A stretch of 41,658 nt of DNA, taken from contig JAGBEP010000023.1 in assembly GCA_017936925.1 (NCBI GenBank), positions 1-41,658 on the forward strand, given 5' to 3'. Of this stretch, positions 27,271 to 35,394 are shown one piece after another; positions within the stretch are counted from its first letter, which is position 1; every line of letters begins with the position of its first letter. Origin of the DNA: Clostridia bacterium (lineage in GTDB: Bacteria; Bacillota; Clostridia; TANB77; CAG-508). Both the position numbers and the translations under genes were made by a program. The notes beneath the pieces are model-generated. The model saw only the letters and a program-made list of their open reading frames with translations, ran no database searches and was not told the DNA's origin.

Positions 27271-28194
27271 ATGGAAAAAATATTAGTTTTTGGACATAAA
27301 AGTCCTGATACAGATACTATAGCTTCATCAATTGCTATGGCTTATTTACAAACAAAATTAGGAAATACTGCTGTACCAAAAAGACTTGGCAATATTTCTA
27401 AAGAAACAGAATATGCTTTAAATCATTTTAAAATTGGTGCACCAGAGCTTATTTCTTCAGTTTCTGAAGATGATACAGTTATTTTAGTTGATCATAATGA
27501 ACCAGCTCAGTCTGCTGATGGAATTGCAGATGCTCATGTTTATATGGTTGTTGATCATCATAGAATTAATGGGTTTACTACTCCTGAGCCTGTATATTAT
27601 TATGCTGAGCCTGTTGGATGTACTTGTACAATAATTTATAAATTATTTAATGATAACAATGTTGTTATTCCAGCTGATGTTGCTGGTTTAATGCTTAGTG
27701 CTATAATTTCTGATACACTACTTTTCAAATCACCAACTTGTACAGATAAAGATAGAAAAGTTGCTGAAGATTTAGCTAAAATTGCTGGTGTTGATATTAA
27801 TACTTATGGTTTAGCAATGCTAAAAGCTGGTACTGATTTAACTTCTTTTTCTGCCGAAGAATTAGTTAGTTTAGATGGAAAACAAGTTACTTTAGCAGAT
27901 ACTGTTAAAGCAAAAATTTCTCAGGTAAATACTGCTGATATAGATGATGTTATGACTAGAAAAGAAAAAATTGAAGCTGCTATGCAAAAAGATATAGATT
28001 CTTTAGGTTTAGATTTAGATGTATTTTTAATTACAGATATTATTAATAGCAATTCTCAGGTTATTGTTTTAGGTTCTAGGGCTGATATAGTTGAAAAAGC
28101 TTATTCAGTTAAATTAGAAAATAATACAGCTTTTTTACCTGGTATTGTTTCTAGAAAAAAACAAGTTATCCCAGTACTTACTTCTAATGTTTAA
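27271..28194 (+). CDS. ppaC: Manganese-dependent inorganic pyrophosphatase (307 aa)
   Basis: This family II (DHH) pyrophosphatase hydrolyses PPi to phosphate. DHH-domain motifs are present: FGHKSPDTDTIASSIA, VDHNEPAQS, VVDHHRI and CTCTIIYKLF. The C-terminal DHHA2 domain ends with SRKKQVIPVL, holding the substrate-binding Arg-Lys-Lys. There are no CBS insertions. The length is standard. GGAGAG lies nine bases before the ATG. Monocistronic, with a promoter and a strong terminator. Confidence 0.96.
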   Translation: MEKILVFGHKSPDTDTIASSIAMAYLQTKLGNTAVPKRLGNISKETEYALNHFKIGAPELISSVSEDDTVILVDHNEPAQSADGIADAHVYMVVDHHRINGFTTPEPVYYYAEPVGCTCTIIYKLFNDNNVVIPADVAGLMLSAIISDTLLFKSPTCTDKDRKVAEDLAKIAGVDINTYGLAMLKAGTDLTSFSAEELVSLDGKQVTLADTVKAKISQVNTADIDDVMTRKEKIEAAMQKDIDSLGLDLDVFLITDIINSNSQVIVLGSRADIVEKAYSVKLENNTAFLPGIVSRKKQVIPVLTSNV

Positions 28195-28324
28195 TTTATA
28201 ATTAGAATATTTTATTATCTATTAGTTGTTTATGAAGTTTAAATTTATTTTTGCTTCATTCAGCTTTAGAAATATTTATAGATATATTTTTATGTTTTAG
28301 TACATAGATAACATATGAAATTGT

Positions 28325-28358
28325 AAAAGAGGTCAATTTAAGTTGACCTCTTTTATTT
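28325..28358 (+). terminator. Terminator after ppaC
   Basis: AAAAGAGGTCAA (28325-28336) pairs with TTGACCTCTTTT (28343-28354) around a six-base loop, followed by T-rich sequence. Confidence 0.85.
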
Positions 28359-28457
28359 ATTAATGTTATTTATTTTACAATTTTAACTGGTATATTTTAA
28401 TATTCTGTATTTATTATATATTATTGTAATTATTACTTAGTCTTAACGTTAGTTTGT

Positions 28458-29009
28458 TTATAGGTATTCTAACAATTCTTTAAATTCTGTATATCCACTT
28501 TCTGAATTTAAGTGTCCTCCGTCATCTATCACTATTTGTTTATCAGCAATTGTGTCTGCAAATTCTTTCTCTACTTCATATTTTACATATGGATCGTTTT
28601 TAGAGTAAATGCAAACTATTTCTTTTGCATATTTTTTTACCGCTTCTAAATTGTCAAAATACATTGATTTATTGACTGTGTCATATTCTTCATTTATTCC
28701 TAGATAATTGTTGAATCCGCAAACAAAAACTAATCTTTTTACTTTGATTTGGTGATTAACTAGAAAATGACATACAAATATTGGTGCAATTGAGTGGGCA
28801 TATATTACTGTTTCTTCATTTACTATTCCTGCGCTTAAATAGCTTTCTAGTAGTTTTTCCCAATTTTGATAGTTTTGGTATCCTACTCCTGTTGGTAGGT
28901 CTAGTGTATAGACTTTTAATTCTCTTTTTTCTATTTCTTTTCTTAAATATGGAATCCAGTTTACAAATGGACTTCCAAAACTTCCGTGTATTAATAGATA
29001 GTTCTTCAT
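28458..29009 (-). CDS. RBBP9/YdeN-type alpha/beta hydrolase (183 aa)
   Basis: A small serine hydrolase of the RBBP9/YdeN family. YLLIHGSFGSPFVNWIPYL (oxyanion loop HGSFG) opens the fold. VIYAHSIAPIF places the nucleophile Ser in a degenerate elbow (H-S-I-A instead of G-x-S-x-G). Asp in SKNDPYV and His in DDGGHLN complete the triad. The start used is the ATG at 29007-29009, directly behind GGAGGAAAGA. A TTG four codons upstream would start inside this ribosome-binding site and is rejected. The substrate is unknown. It stands at the boundary of the accessory region. Confidence 0.82.
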   Translation of the reverse strand: MKNYLLIHGSFGSPFVNWIPYLRKEIEKRELKVYTLDLPTGVGYQNYQNWEKLLESYLSAGIVNEETVIYAHSIAPIFVCHFLVNHQIKVKRLVFVCGFNNYLGINEEYDTVNKSMYFDNLEAVKKYAKEIVCIYSKNDPYVKYEVEKEFADTIADKQIVIDDGGHLNSESGYTEFKELLEYL

Positions 29010-29339
29010 TCTTTCCTCCAATTTTTATTTGTTTTGTTTATTATACTATTATTGGGTAATTTTTTGAAGCTTATTGGCTAAATTTGTTAGGGTGGGAATT
29101 GTTATATGACCTTCGGGTTATGAGGCGTAGTTGAAAGGTTTATGTAATTTAGTGAAATCAAGGGTTTTAACTGATATTTCAATAAAAATTGGGGAAATAG
29201 TTTTTCGAACATTTGTGTATTTTTTGGAACTTTTTTGAGAAGTTTTTCCCCAACTTTTCCCCAAGTGGTTTACACATATGTTTGTATAAAATTTGAATAT
29301 TTATGGGAAACCTAAAATTTATTTTTGGAGGTTTTTGAA
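29010..29339. repeat. 330-base gap with TTGGGGAAA/TTTCCCCAA repeats
   Basis: I see no gene here. TTGGGGAAA (29189-29197) is mirrored by two copies of TTTCCCCAA (29245-29253 and 29256-29264) just upstream of the TnpV-like gene, so one inverted and one tandem relation are present. They may be a protein-binding array or remains of a transposon end. TTTACA (29270-29275) followed by TATAAA-like sequence could be a weak promoter. Confidence 0.4.
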
Positions 29340-29699
29340 ATGAATAATAAAATTACATATCACAGAGAAGTAGATTATTTGATTCCTGATTTAAGTGTAA
29401 AAGGGACTAATTCTGATTATCATATTGGTTTATATGGTAGATTAAGATTAGAATATTTAAAGAAAAATAAACTTGGTTTATATACTGATTTAATATTAAA
29501 TGGTACACTACCAGACCACCTAATTGAGATTGATAAATGTGCAAATAAAAGAGTAAAAAGTATTATTAATGAACTTACTAAGAAAGAAAATGTTGATGAA
29601 AACTTGAAACAAATTAATCAATTAGAGTGGGTTAGATGTATGAATAATATTAAAAATAGAGCTGAAGAAATTGTACTTAATGAGTTAATTTATTGTTAA
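29340..29699 (+). CDS. TnpV-like transposon-encoded protein (119 aa)
   Basis: It resembles TnpV, an accessory protein of Tn4451/Tn4453-type mobilizable elements in Clostridia. Landmarks are YLIPDL near the N-terminus, IGLYGRLRLEYLK, LNGTLPDHLIEID and QLEWVRCMNNIKNRAEEIVLNEL at the C-terminus. Its function is not known. The ATG at 29340 sits behind TTGGAGG. The frame's TTG start five codons earlier would overlap this site. No recombinase (tnpX) or mobilization gene is near, so it marks an element relic or an island edge. Confidence 0.78.
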   Translation: MNNKITYHREVDYLIPDLSVKGTNSDYHIGLYGRLRLEYLKKNKLGLYTDLILNGTLPDHLIEIDKCANKRVKSIINELTKKENVDENLKQINQLEWVRCMNNIKNRAEEIVLNELIYC

Positions 29700-29839
29700 A
29701 TAAAATCTGTAAAAAGTGGATTTCTTGTCCTAGCAAGCACTGAATTTGTTCACACGAATTTTTCGTATTTTCAAATTCTATGCAATGGGACAAGTCCCAA
29801 TCCCTTTTATAAAAAATTTAGTTAAGGAGAATAATTATT

Positions 29840-30133
29840 ATGAATTTTAGAGAAGTAAATGAAGATGATATATTAAAAGAATGGTTAGAATATAGAGAGG
29901 AAACTGCATTTTGTACTTTATCGCCTCAAGATAAAAAGTATTGTATTAATTTTGATGAGATATCTGAAAATATATTAAAGAATGTGCCAAATCAAAATAA
30001 AAAATATGTTCAAAAGCAATTGGATATTCTTGATAAAAATTTTATGGATTATCTTTGCTATTGGAATGAGAAGTATTATAGGAATGGGTTTGTGGATGGC
30101 TCTCAGATAGTTATGGGATGTTTTGAGGAATAG
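29840..30133 (+). CDS. Small hypothetical protein (97 aa)
   Basis: A mostly helical acidic protein with no signal or membrane helix. It has a Cys-containing N-terminal half (EETAFCTLSPQDKKYC) and a Tyr-rich C-terminal half (MDYLCYWNEKYYRNGFVDGSQ). The YWNEKYYRNGF-DG pattern recalls small proteins common on clostridial mobile elements, but I cannot name the family. AAGGAGA lies upstream of the ATG. It follows the TnpV gene by 140 bases that hold a CTTGTCC/GGACAAG inverted repeat (29724-29730, 29788-29794), and it is closed by the terminator at 30139-30175. Confidence 0.6.
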   Translation: MNFREVNEDDILKEWLEYREETAFCTLSPQDKKYCINFDEISENILKNVPNQNKKYVQKQLDILDKNFMDYLCYWNEKYYRNGFVDGSQIVMGCFEE

Positions 30134-30138
30134 TAAAA

Positions 30139-30175
30139 GGCGAGATTAATTCTCGCCTTAAATTTTTATTTTTTT
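30139..30175. terminator. Bidirectional terminator between convergent genes
   Basis: GGCGAGA (30139-30145) pairs with TCTCGCC (30151-30157), followed by a T-rich tract. It overlaps the stop of the minus-strand HEPN gene. Confidence 0.75.
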
Positions 30176-30925
30176 AAAATCAATTTTGCATATAAAATTA
30201 TAATAATATACCATATAAGTACATAAAAACTCTGCTTCATTTTTTTCCATAATTGTATTAGCATGTGCATATGTCTTATTATTTCTTGCATCATCAAAAT
30301 CTTTCATTATCTTTTTAGTTCCAGATAAGATACTAAATGTTGTCGATTCTTTAAATACATTATTAGCACGTAAAATATTATTTAATTCTCCTGATATAGC
30401 ATCCAGAGTTTCTCCTTTCAAATCCTTCTTTATCGATTTAAAAATTGCTTCGTATTTATATTTTAACAAAGTATGTAATCTATCAATTGCAAATTCATAT
30501 TGACCTCTAGATATTTTATCTTTTATCTCTTTTAAAAGTATTCTCTCTTCATTCTTATTTTTTATTGTATTTTCATTTATTTCTATATTTTTTTCGTATT
30601 TTTTAAGATCATTAATTATCTTCTTCATATTTTTAATATGTGTACTTAAAAGAAATTTTCTCCTTGTTCCATAATCTAAAAGCTCTTCCAATAATAGTTT
30701 TACTTTTGAGTTTTCTTCAATTGTTAAAAATTCTCTTAATCGTTTTTCTTTTGATGTTCCATTTGTTTTATACTTTTTATCATCAATATTGCATCCAGTT
30801 GCTCCATTAACAAATTCTCTAAAAGTTAAATCATTAAAATCCCATACATACCCTGGTCCCTTTTTTGTTTTCTTTCTTATATATCTCATCAATTCTTGTA
30901 TATCTGCTGGTTTTAAATCTGACAT
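30158..30925 (-). CDS. HEPN-type abortive-infection protein (255 aa)
   Basis: Two parts are visible. The N-terminal region (about 1-85) contains GPGYVWDFNDLTFREFV and SKEKRLREFLTIEENSKV, a pattern seen in Abi-type defence proteins. The C-terminal helical part (about 140-250) has RLHTLLKYKYEAI and ends in RNNKTYAH (Arg214 to His221), a match to the R-polar-x-x-x-x-x-H signature of HEPN ribonucleases. The middle is a Lys/Glu coiled-coil-like linker. It starts 12 bases after the Fic gene's stop, so both are probably one transcript. The likely role is RNA cleavage during infection. The target is unknown. Confidence 0.7.
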   Translation of the reverse strand: MSDLKPADIQELMRYIRKKTKKGPGYVWDFNDLTFREFVNGATGCNIDDKKYKTNGTSKEKRLREFLTIEENSKVKLLLEELLDYGTRRKFLLSTHIKNMKKIINDLKKYEKNIEINENTIKNKNEERILLKEIKDKISRGQYEFAIDRLHTLLKYKYEAIFKSIKKDLKGETLDAISGELNNILRANNVFKESTTFSILSGTKKIMKDFDDARNNKTYAHANTIMEKNEAEFLCTYMVYYYNFICKIDFKKIKI

Positions 30926-30937
30926 TTTATACTCCTT

Positions 30938-31870
30938 TTATTTCAAATAATACTTTATCATTTTTATATACTGATCTTGTGCATTTAAACATGTATCACT
31001 TAAATATCCTTTTTCACTTTTGTATTCTTTTAATCCTCTATAATAGAATAATTTATCAGCATCTTGTATAATGAATGGAATAATATTATTTTTTAAACAT
31101 TCTTTAAACATAATAATTCTTCCTATTCTACCATTACCATCTTGAAATGGATGTATACTCTCAAATCTGTAATGAAATTCTATTATTTCTTTTGCCGTTA
31201 CTTGTTTAAGTGAATTATACCAATCCATTAATTTTGACATTTCTTTTTCAACATTATTTGGTGACGTTGTTTTAATGCCATTTCCTATTGTATTAGCTCT
31301 TTGTTTGTATTCTCCAACACTGAACCATTCTACTCTACTATCAGAAGTGCCATCTTTCAAAATCTTATGAAATTTTTTTATCATTGTTTCAGTTAATTTT
31401 TTATCTGCTACATCTAACATATAATCAACTAGTTTAAAGTGATTAGCTGTTTCTAATATATCATCTACTTTTGCAACTGTATCACCTTCAAATAAAATAG
31501 TATTTGTTTCGAAAATATATCTTGTTTGGTCTTCTGTTAATGTACTTCCTTCAATATGATTTGTATTATATGCAAATGAAACTTGAGTTTGGTGATATAA
31601 ATTTCCTTTTAATTTCATTTCTTTTTGTTCTCTAAGTATATCTAATACATTTATTTTAGAAATATCAAATTTATCTTCTTTGTCATTTAATAATTCATCA
31701 ATTGATATTTCAAATACTTCAGCTAATCTTTTTATCGATTCAATACTAGGCTCTAAGTTACCTGATTCATATTTTGAAACTGTACCAGCACTAACCTCCA
31801 AAATATCAGCGAGGTCATTTTGAGTCATATTTTTGTTTTCTCTATATAACTTAATTCTATCTCCTAACAT
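30938..31870 (-). CDS. XRE-HTH plus Fic domain protein (310 aa)
   Basis: The N-terminal XRE helix-turn-helix (MTQNDLADILEVSAGTVSKYE, about residues 1-60) is followed by a Fic AMPylase domain with the full active-site motif HPFQDGNGRIGR (His240 to Arg251). An inhibitory-helix motif lies upstream (TNHIEG, Thr103 to Gly108), so it is probably a self-inhibited class II Fic. Fic enzymes transfer AMP to protein Tyr, Thr or Ser. The HTH suggests that it represses its own promoter, which carries two 15-bp repeats (31917-31972). AAAGGAGAG precedes the ATG. It is paired with the HEPN gene downstream. Confidence 0.92.
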   Translation of the reverse strand: MLGDRIKLYRENKNMTQNDLADILEVSAGTVSKYESGNLEPSIESIKRLAEVFEISIDELLNDKEDKFDISKINVLDILREQKEMKLKGNLYHQTQVSFAYNTNHIEGSTLTEDQTRYIFETNTILFEGDTVAKVDDILETANHFKLVDYMLDVADKKLTETMIKKFHKILKDGTSDSRVEWFSVGEYKQRANTIGNGIKTTSPNNVEKEMSKLMDWYNSLKQVTAKEIIEFHYRFESIHPFQDGNGRIGRIIMFKECLKNNIIPFIIQDADKLFYYRGLKEYKSEKGYLSDTCLNAQDQYIKMIKYYLK

Positions 31871-31916
31871 AATAAAAACTCTCCTTTTTAGATTATAATA
31901 CTATTATATCATATTG

Positions 31917-31972
31917 TTTCCAAAAAAGAAAGTTTTTATTTAATTATATTATTGTTTTTTCCAAAATAGAAA
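31917..31972 (-). promoter_or_regulatory. Two operator-like repeats upstream of the HTH-Fic gene
   Basis: TTTCCAAAAAAGAAA (31917-31931) and TTTCCAAAATAGAAA (31958-31972) differ at one base and lie 41 bp apart centre to centre, about four helical turns. Each has TTTC/GAAA symmetry. On the minus strand the nearer copy covers the -35 region of an extended TGA-TATAAT promoter (-10 at about 31904-31909). They are good candidates for binding by the Fic protein's HTH. Confidence 0.6.
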
Positions 31973-31976
31973 TCAT

Positions 31977-34325
31977 TTATCTCATCCAGCTTACCCATGA
32001 ATGATTTGCTGTTATTAAATGTTCTATCGCTTTATCAATATTCTCAACTACTTTGTCATTTTCAACTATTGTTTTTATTTCATCTTCAGATAGCTCTTTA
32101 AATTCTACACTTATTTTTAAATTAGTTACTGCTATCTTTCTAAAGTTTTCATTCATTAACTCCAATGTTTCCCTTTTATCAAGAAATCTGTTATCTTCTA
32201 ATTGTTTATAACATAAACATAGAAGTTTTAAATATAATTCATTTTCTAATAATTCTTGTTTATGATTCTTTAAGAATCTTAATAAATCATTGTAGTTGAA
32301 ATTATTTTTTTTCTTTTTTAAATAGTATATAGCATATAATAAAAATGTTAGTATTGATTTTTCATTTTGAGAAACAAATACTTTGTAGTATTCATCAATC
32401 TTCTCTTCTAGTATCTCTTTATTTGTTTTCTTAACTTCTATTGGTTTGCTTTCTGAATTTACTACCTTATTCTTTCTTAAGAAGCAAGGTATATCAAGGT
32501 CGTTTGAACTATTTGAACTACTTTTTGACCTTAAGAATGATGGTATATCCATATCACAGCATTCCTCTTCTTCATACTCTTCTTCACATTCATCCATACC
32601 AAACATATCCCATACTTTATTTACTATAGCTCCTTTAGCAAACTTATTGCTTAATTTTGTTTCTTGATATTTTGGAACTTCTAATAATTTATCTTTTCTT
32701 TCATATACTGTTATAAAAGATGTATATTTAGAATTAATATTGTATTTCTCGGATAACTCTATTATCATTTTTTTATAATTCTCTATTTTTTCATCATCAT
32801 ATGTATTTCTTATATATTCCTCTAGCCTATCCATTTCTTGTTTTACAAATAATACTTCTAAATCTACATTTGTACTATTGATATTATCTTTATTAATTTT
32901 CCATATATACTCTTTATCTAGAATTTTGCCTTTTAATTGTATATCATCTTGTACTTTTTCTATTTTTGCAAAGACATTAAAAAACTCATAATTAAATAAG
33001 CATTTTTCTTCTCTTATTTCATCTATAACTTTATTACTTCCATAATCTATTGTTATTTTTTCTAATAGAGGTGTTTGTATTCTTGCAAATGTTCTAATTA
33101 TTTTGTCATCTATTTTTTCATTAGGTTGTATTAATTCTGCTTTACCATTACCTGCTTTTGCTAATTGTCTTATAAATGATGAATTAACATTTGTATCTAT
33201 TCCAAATGGAAATATTCTACTTCTATTAATATTATTTTCAACAAATTTTATTATTTCATCTTCATTTCCAACTTGCCCATCTGTAAATAATAATATTATT
33301 TTATCTGTATTTTTCTCGTATAATGCAAATTTAATAGGATCCAATATTTCTGTTCCACCTAAAGGTTCTAATTTATTAATATATCTTATTGCCTTTTTCA
33401 TATTCTCTTCATTATACTCAATTGATTTAACATTCATAGCTTCAAATTCTGATTCAAATGGAATTATATTAAATTTATCTCCAACATCCAATTGCTTTAA
33501 ACATTCAATTACTGCTCTCTTGGTTTCATCTAATTTTTCACCCATCATTGATCCAGATACATCTATTATAAATAAATATTCCTTTTCGCTATCCTCGTAA
33601 GAATCTAATATTTCTGGCATAAATGATAAATAAATCATATCTTTTTCATCTCTTGTCTTTGATGTAATCGCGTTAGATGATAGCTCATTTTTCAATTCTA
33701 TTAATAACTTAAAATCTTTAGATAAATCATAATTTAATACTTCTACTCTTTCCATTTTATCTTCATCAATTACGTTTATTTTATGACTTGGACAACTTAT
33801 ACTTTTTCTATTTAATGATTTATCAATATTTACATTAAAATCTATTGTATAATCAACTTTCCCATAAATTAATTTACTTGTAATATTAGATTTATATCTA
33901 GGAGTAACCAAAGTAGGCATTAAAATTTGTATAGTATTATCAATAATTTCAAATTTATCAATATATTGAACTTTTACAGTAACCTCTTCATCTCTATCAA
34001 TTTTTCCAACAGAAATTTTAAATATATTGTCTGTTTCTTGTTCCATCATGTATGCACTATTACCTTTAACAATATTTCTCTGATATTCTTTTTTAGCTTC
34101 TCCTTTTTCTTTGCATTTACCCTTTAAAACTCTATCTCCAACATTTATTTCGAATCCAACAACTGTTGCTGTTTCAGCTATTGGAAAAGTATACCCTACT
34201 TCTAATACATCTTTTGTATTATTTTTATAGACCTGTTCAATTTCAAATGAACCAAATTTTCCTATAACATTACCTGTTATTTTTACTTTTTTGAGAGCTA
34301 ACTCTCTTAAATCTACAACATTCAT
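31977..34325 (-). CDS. VIT plus von Willebrand A domain protein (782 aa)
   Basis: An N-terminal VIT domain (about 1-150: FEIEQVYKN, VGYTFPI, MEQETDNIFKISVG) is followed by a vWA domain (about 245-420) with a complete MIDAS: FIIDVSGSMMGEKLDETK, then LGGTE and FTDGQVGNEDE. The C-terminal third is Lys/Glu-rich with a repeated IPSFLRSK/IPCFLRKN motif near residues 610-645 and a helical end. There is no signal peptide, so it is probably cytoplasmic, unlike animal inter-alpha-trypsin inhibitors. It starts one base after the MerR gene's stop and is therefore coupled to it. Function is unknown. A metal-dependent adhesion or scaffold role is likely. Confidence 0.88.
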   Translation of the reverse strand: MNVVDLRELALKKVKITGNVIGKFGSFEIEQVYKNNTKDVLEVGYTFPIAETATVVGFEINVGDRVLKGKCKEKGEAKKEYQRNIVKGNSAYMMEQETDNIFKISVGKIDRDEEVTVKVQYIDKFEIIDNTIQILMPTLVTPRYKSNITSKLIYGKVDYTIDFNVNIDKSLNRKSISCPSHKINVIDEDKMERVEVLNYDLSKDFKLLIELKNELSSNAITSKTRDEKDMIYLSFMPEILDSYEDSEKEYLFIIDVSGSMMGEKLDETKRAVIECLKQLDVGDKFNIIPFESEFEAMNVKSIEYNEENMKKAIRYINKLEPLGGTEILDPIKFALYEKNTDKIILLFTDGQVGNEDEIIKFVENNINRSRIFPFGIDTNVNSSFIRQLAKAGNGKAELIQPNEKIDDKIIRTFARIQTPLLEKITIDYGSNKVIDEIREEKCLFNYEFFNVFAKIEKVQDDIQLKGKILDKEYIWKINKDNINSTNVDLEVLFVKQEMDRLEEYIRNTYDDEKIENYKKMIIELSEKYNINSKYTSFITVYERKDKLLEVPKYQETKLSNKFAKGAIVNKVWDMFGMDECEEEYEEEECCDMDIPSFLRSKSSSNSSNDLDIPCFLRKNKVVNSESKPIEVKKTNKEILEEKIDEYYKVFVSQNEKSILTFLLYAIYYLKKKKNNFNYNDLLRFLKNHKQELLENELYLKLLCLCYKQLEDNRFLDKRETLELMNENFRKIAVTNLKISVEFKELSEDEIKTIVENDKVVENIDKAIEHLITANHSWVSWMR

Positions 34326-34326
34326 A

Positions 34327-34731
34327 TTAATCCTCCATCATTTTTTCTACATATTTTTTTACATTCTCGATGATATGTTTATATTTTTCACCATTTTCTT
34401 CTGAATAATGGATTTCAAATATATCACATACATTTTCTCTAATGTATATTTCCTGTCCTTCATCTCTAGCTATTTTTGTTTTTAATTCTTTAGCATTTTT
34501 TTGTACTTTCTCTGTAGGATTTTCTAAAATATATTCTCTTATCTTATTTAATGGCATATATTCTGCCTGTAGTTTCTTTATTAGAAGTATTCTTTCTAGA
34601 TGTTCATCATTATACAAACTATTTACTCCACTACCTTCAGGTGGTAAAAGTAAGCCTTTGCTTATATAATAGTGTATTGTTCTTTTTGTTACTCCTGCTT
34701 TGTCTGCAAGTTCTGATACTTTGTACTCCAT
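34327..34731 (-). CDS. MerR family transcriptional regulator (134 aa)
   Basis: The N-terminal winged HTH reads YKVSELADKAGVTKRTIHYYISKGLLLPPEG, a clear MerR start, followed by a coiled-coil dimer helix. The C-terminal region (about 85-134) is short and lacks the Cys ligands of metal sensors, so the signal is unknown. It overlaps an ATGG-spaced vWA partner (one-base gap) and has its own promoter with a palindromic operator (34753-34781). Autoregulation of the MerR-VIT/vWA pair is likely. Confidence 0.88.
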   Translation of the reverse strand: MEYKVSELADKAGVTKRTIHYYISKGLLLPPEGSGVNSLYNDEHLERILLIKKLQAEYMPLNKIREYILENPTEKVQKNAKELKTKIARDEGQEIYIRENVCDIFEIHYSEENGEKYKHIIENVKKYVEKMMED

Positions 34732-34752
34732 TTTCTCACCTCTCTGATTTTT

Positions 34753-34781
34753 ATTTTACTATCGTTACGTAACGATGTCAA
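34753..34781 (-). promoter_or_regulatory. Promoter of the MerR-vWA pair with a perfect palindrome in the spacer
   Basis: On the minus strand, TTGACA (34776-34781), 17 bases, then TAAAAT (34753-34758). The spacer is filled by the 16-bp perfect palindrome ATCGTTACGTAACGAT (34761-34776). MerR proteins typically bind dyads in the spacer, though usually with 19-20 bp spacing. Here the normal spacing suggests repression. Confidence 0.8.
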
Positions 34782-34943
34782 GATGTTTTTAAATTTTTTT
34801 TAATTTATTGATTTTTCTACCCAAGATATGCTATAATAGTTTTACAATTTAAATATTCAAGGAACAAAAATTCTCTTTTGTTAGGCTATAAGCCTCAGAC
34901 TACAATTATCAAATGTAGATAATATTAAAAAAAGGAGGTTCTT

Positions 34944-35312
34944 ATGAATAATAAGATTTGTGAATATTTAAATTGTAGTAAATCTAAGAGTTTTAATGAA
35001 ACTCTTTTCTATTATATAGATAAGAGTGGTCATAAAGATTCTGAAATTTACAAGCGTGTAGATATTGATCGTAAGTTATTTTCTAAAATTAGATGTAATC
35101 AGGATTATATTCCTAGAAAGAATGTAATTATCAAATTATGTTTTTCCTTAAGATTAAACAAGTCTGAATTTAATACATTATTAAATTCAGCTGGTTATTC
35201 CTTAAGTACAAACAAATTTGACCTAATTATAAACTACTGCTTAGATAATAACATTTATGATTTAAATATCATAAACGATTATCTATTTACATACTGCAAC
35301 GCTATTCTATAG
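34944..35312 (+). CDS. HTH (XRE-like) regulator (122 aa)
   Basis: The protein reads FNETLFYYIDKSGHKDSEIYKRVDIDRKLFSKIRCN, a helix-turn-helix in a family that often has FYYIDKKGxKDxDIYKKAxIDRKLFSKIR, then helices with LNKSEFNTLLNSAGYSLSTNKFDLII. This family often sits in Bacillota accessory loci. It may bind DNA or RNA. It has AAGGAGG and lies upstream of the DIP1984-like gene but is separated from it by two terminators. Confidence 0.7.
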   Translation: MNNKICEYLNCSKSKSFNETLFYYIDKSGHKDSEIYKRVDIDRKLFSKIRCNQDYIPRKNVIIKLCFSLRLNKSEFNTLLNSAGYSLSTNKFDLIINYCLDNNIYDLNIINDYLFTYCNAIL

Positions 35313-35352
35313 CGTTATTTTTTTGTCGCTTTTTATGCGACCTTTTTTATTT
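35297..35352 (+). terminator. Tandem terminators after the HTH gene
   Basis: AACGCTA (35298-35304) pairs with TAGCGTT (35310-35316) and then seven T; its stem overlaps the stop codon. A second hairpin, GTCGC (35325-35329) with GCGAC (35337-35341), follows at once with a T run. Confidence 0.75.
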
Positions 35353-35394
35353 CTATTCGTTTTATAATTTAATAAAGTTAAGGAGGAGATAGAA

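Noticed and set aside
28458..29021. TTG start four codons earlier for the RBBP9-like hydrolase
   Set aside because: The TTG overlaps the GGAGG ribosome-binding site of the ATG at 29007-29009.
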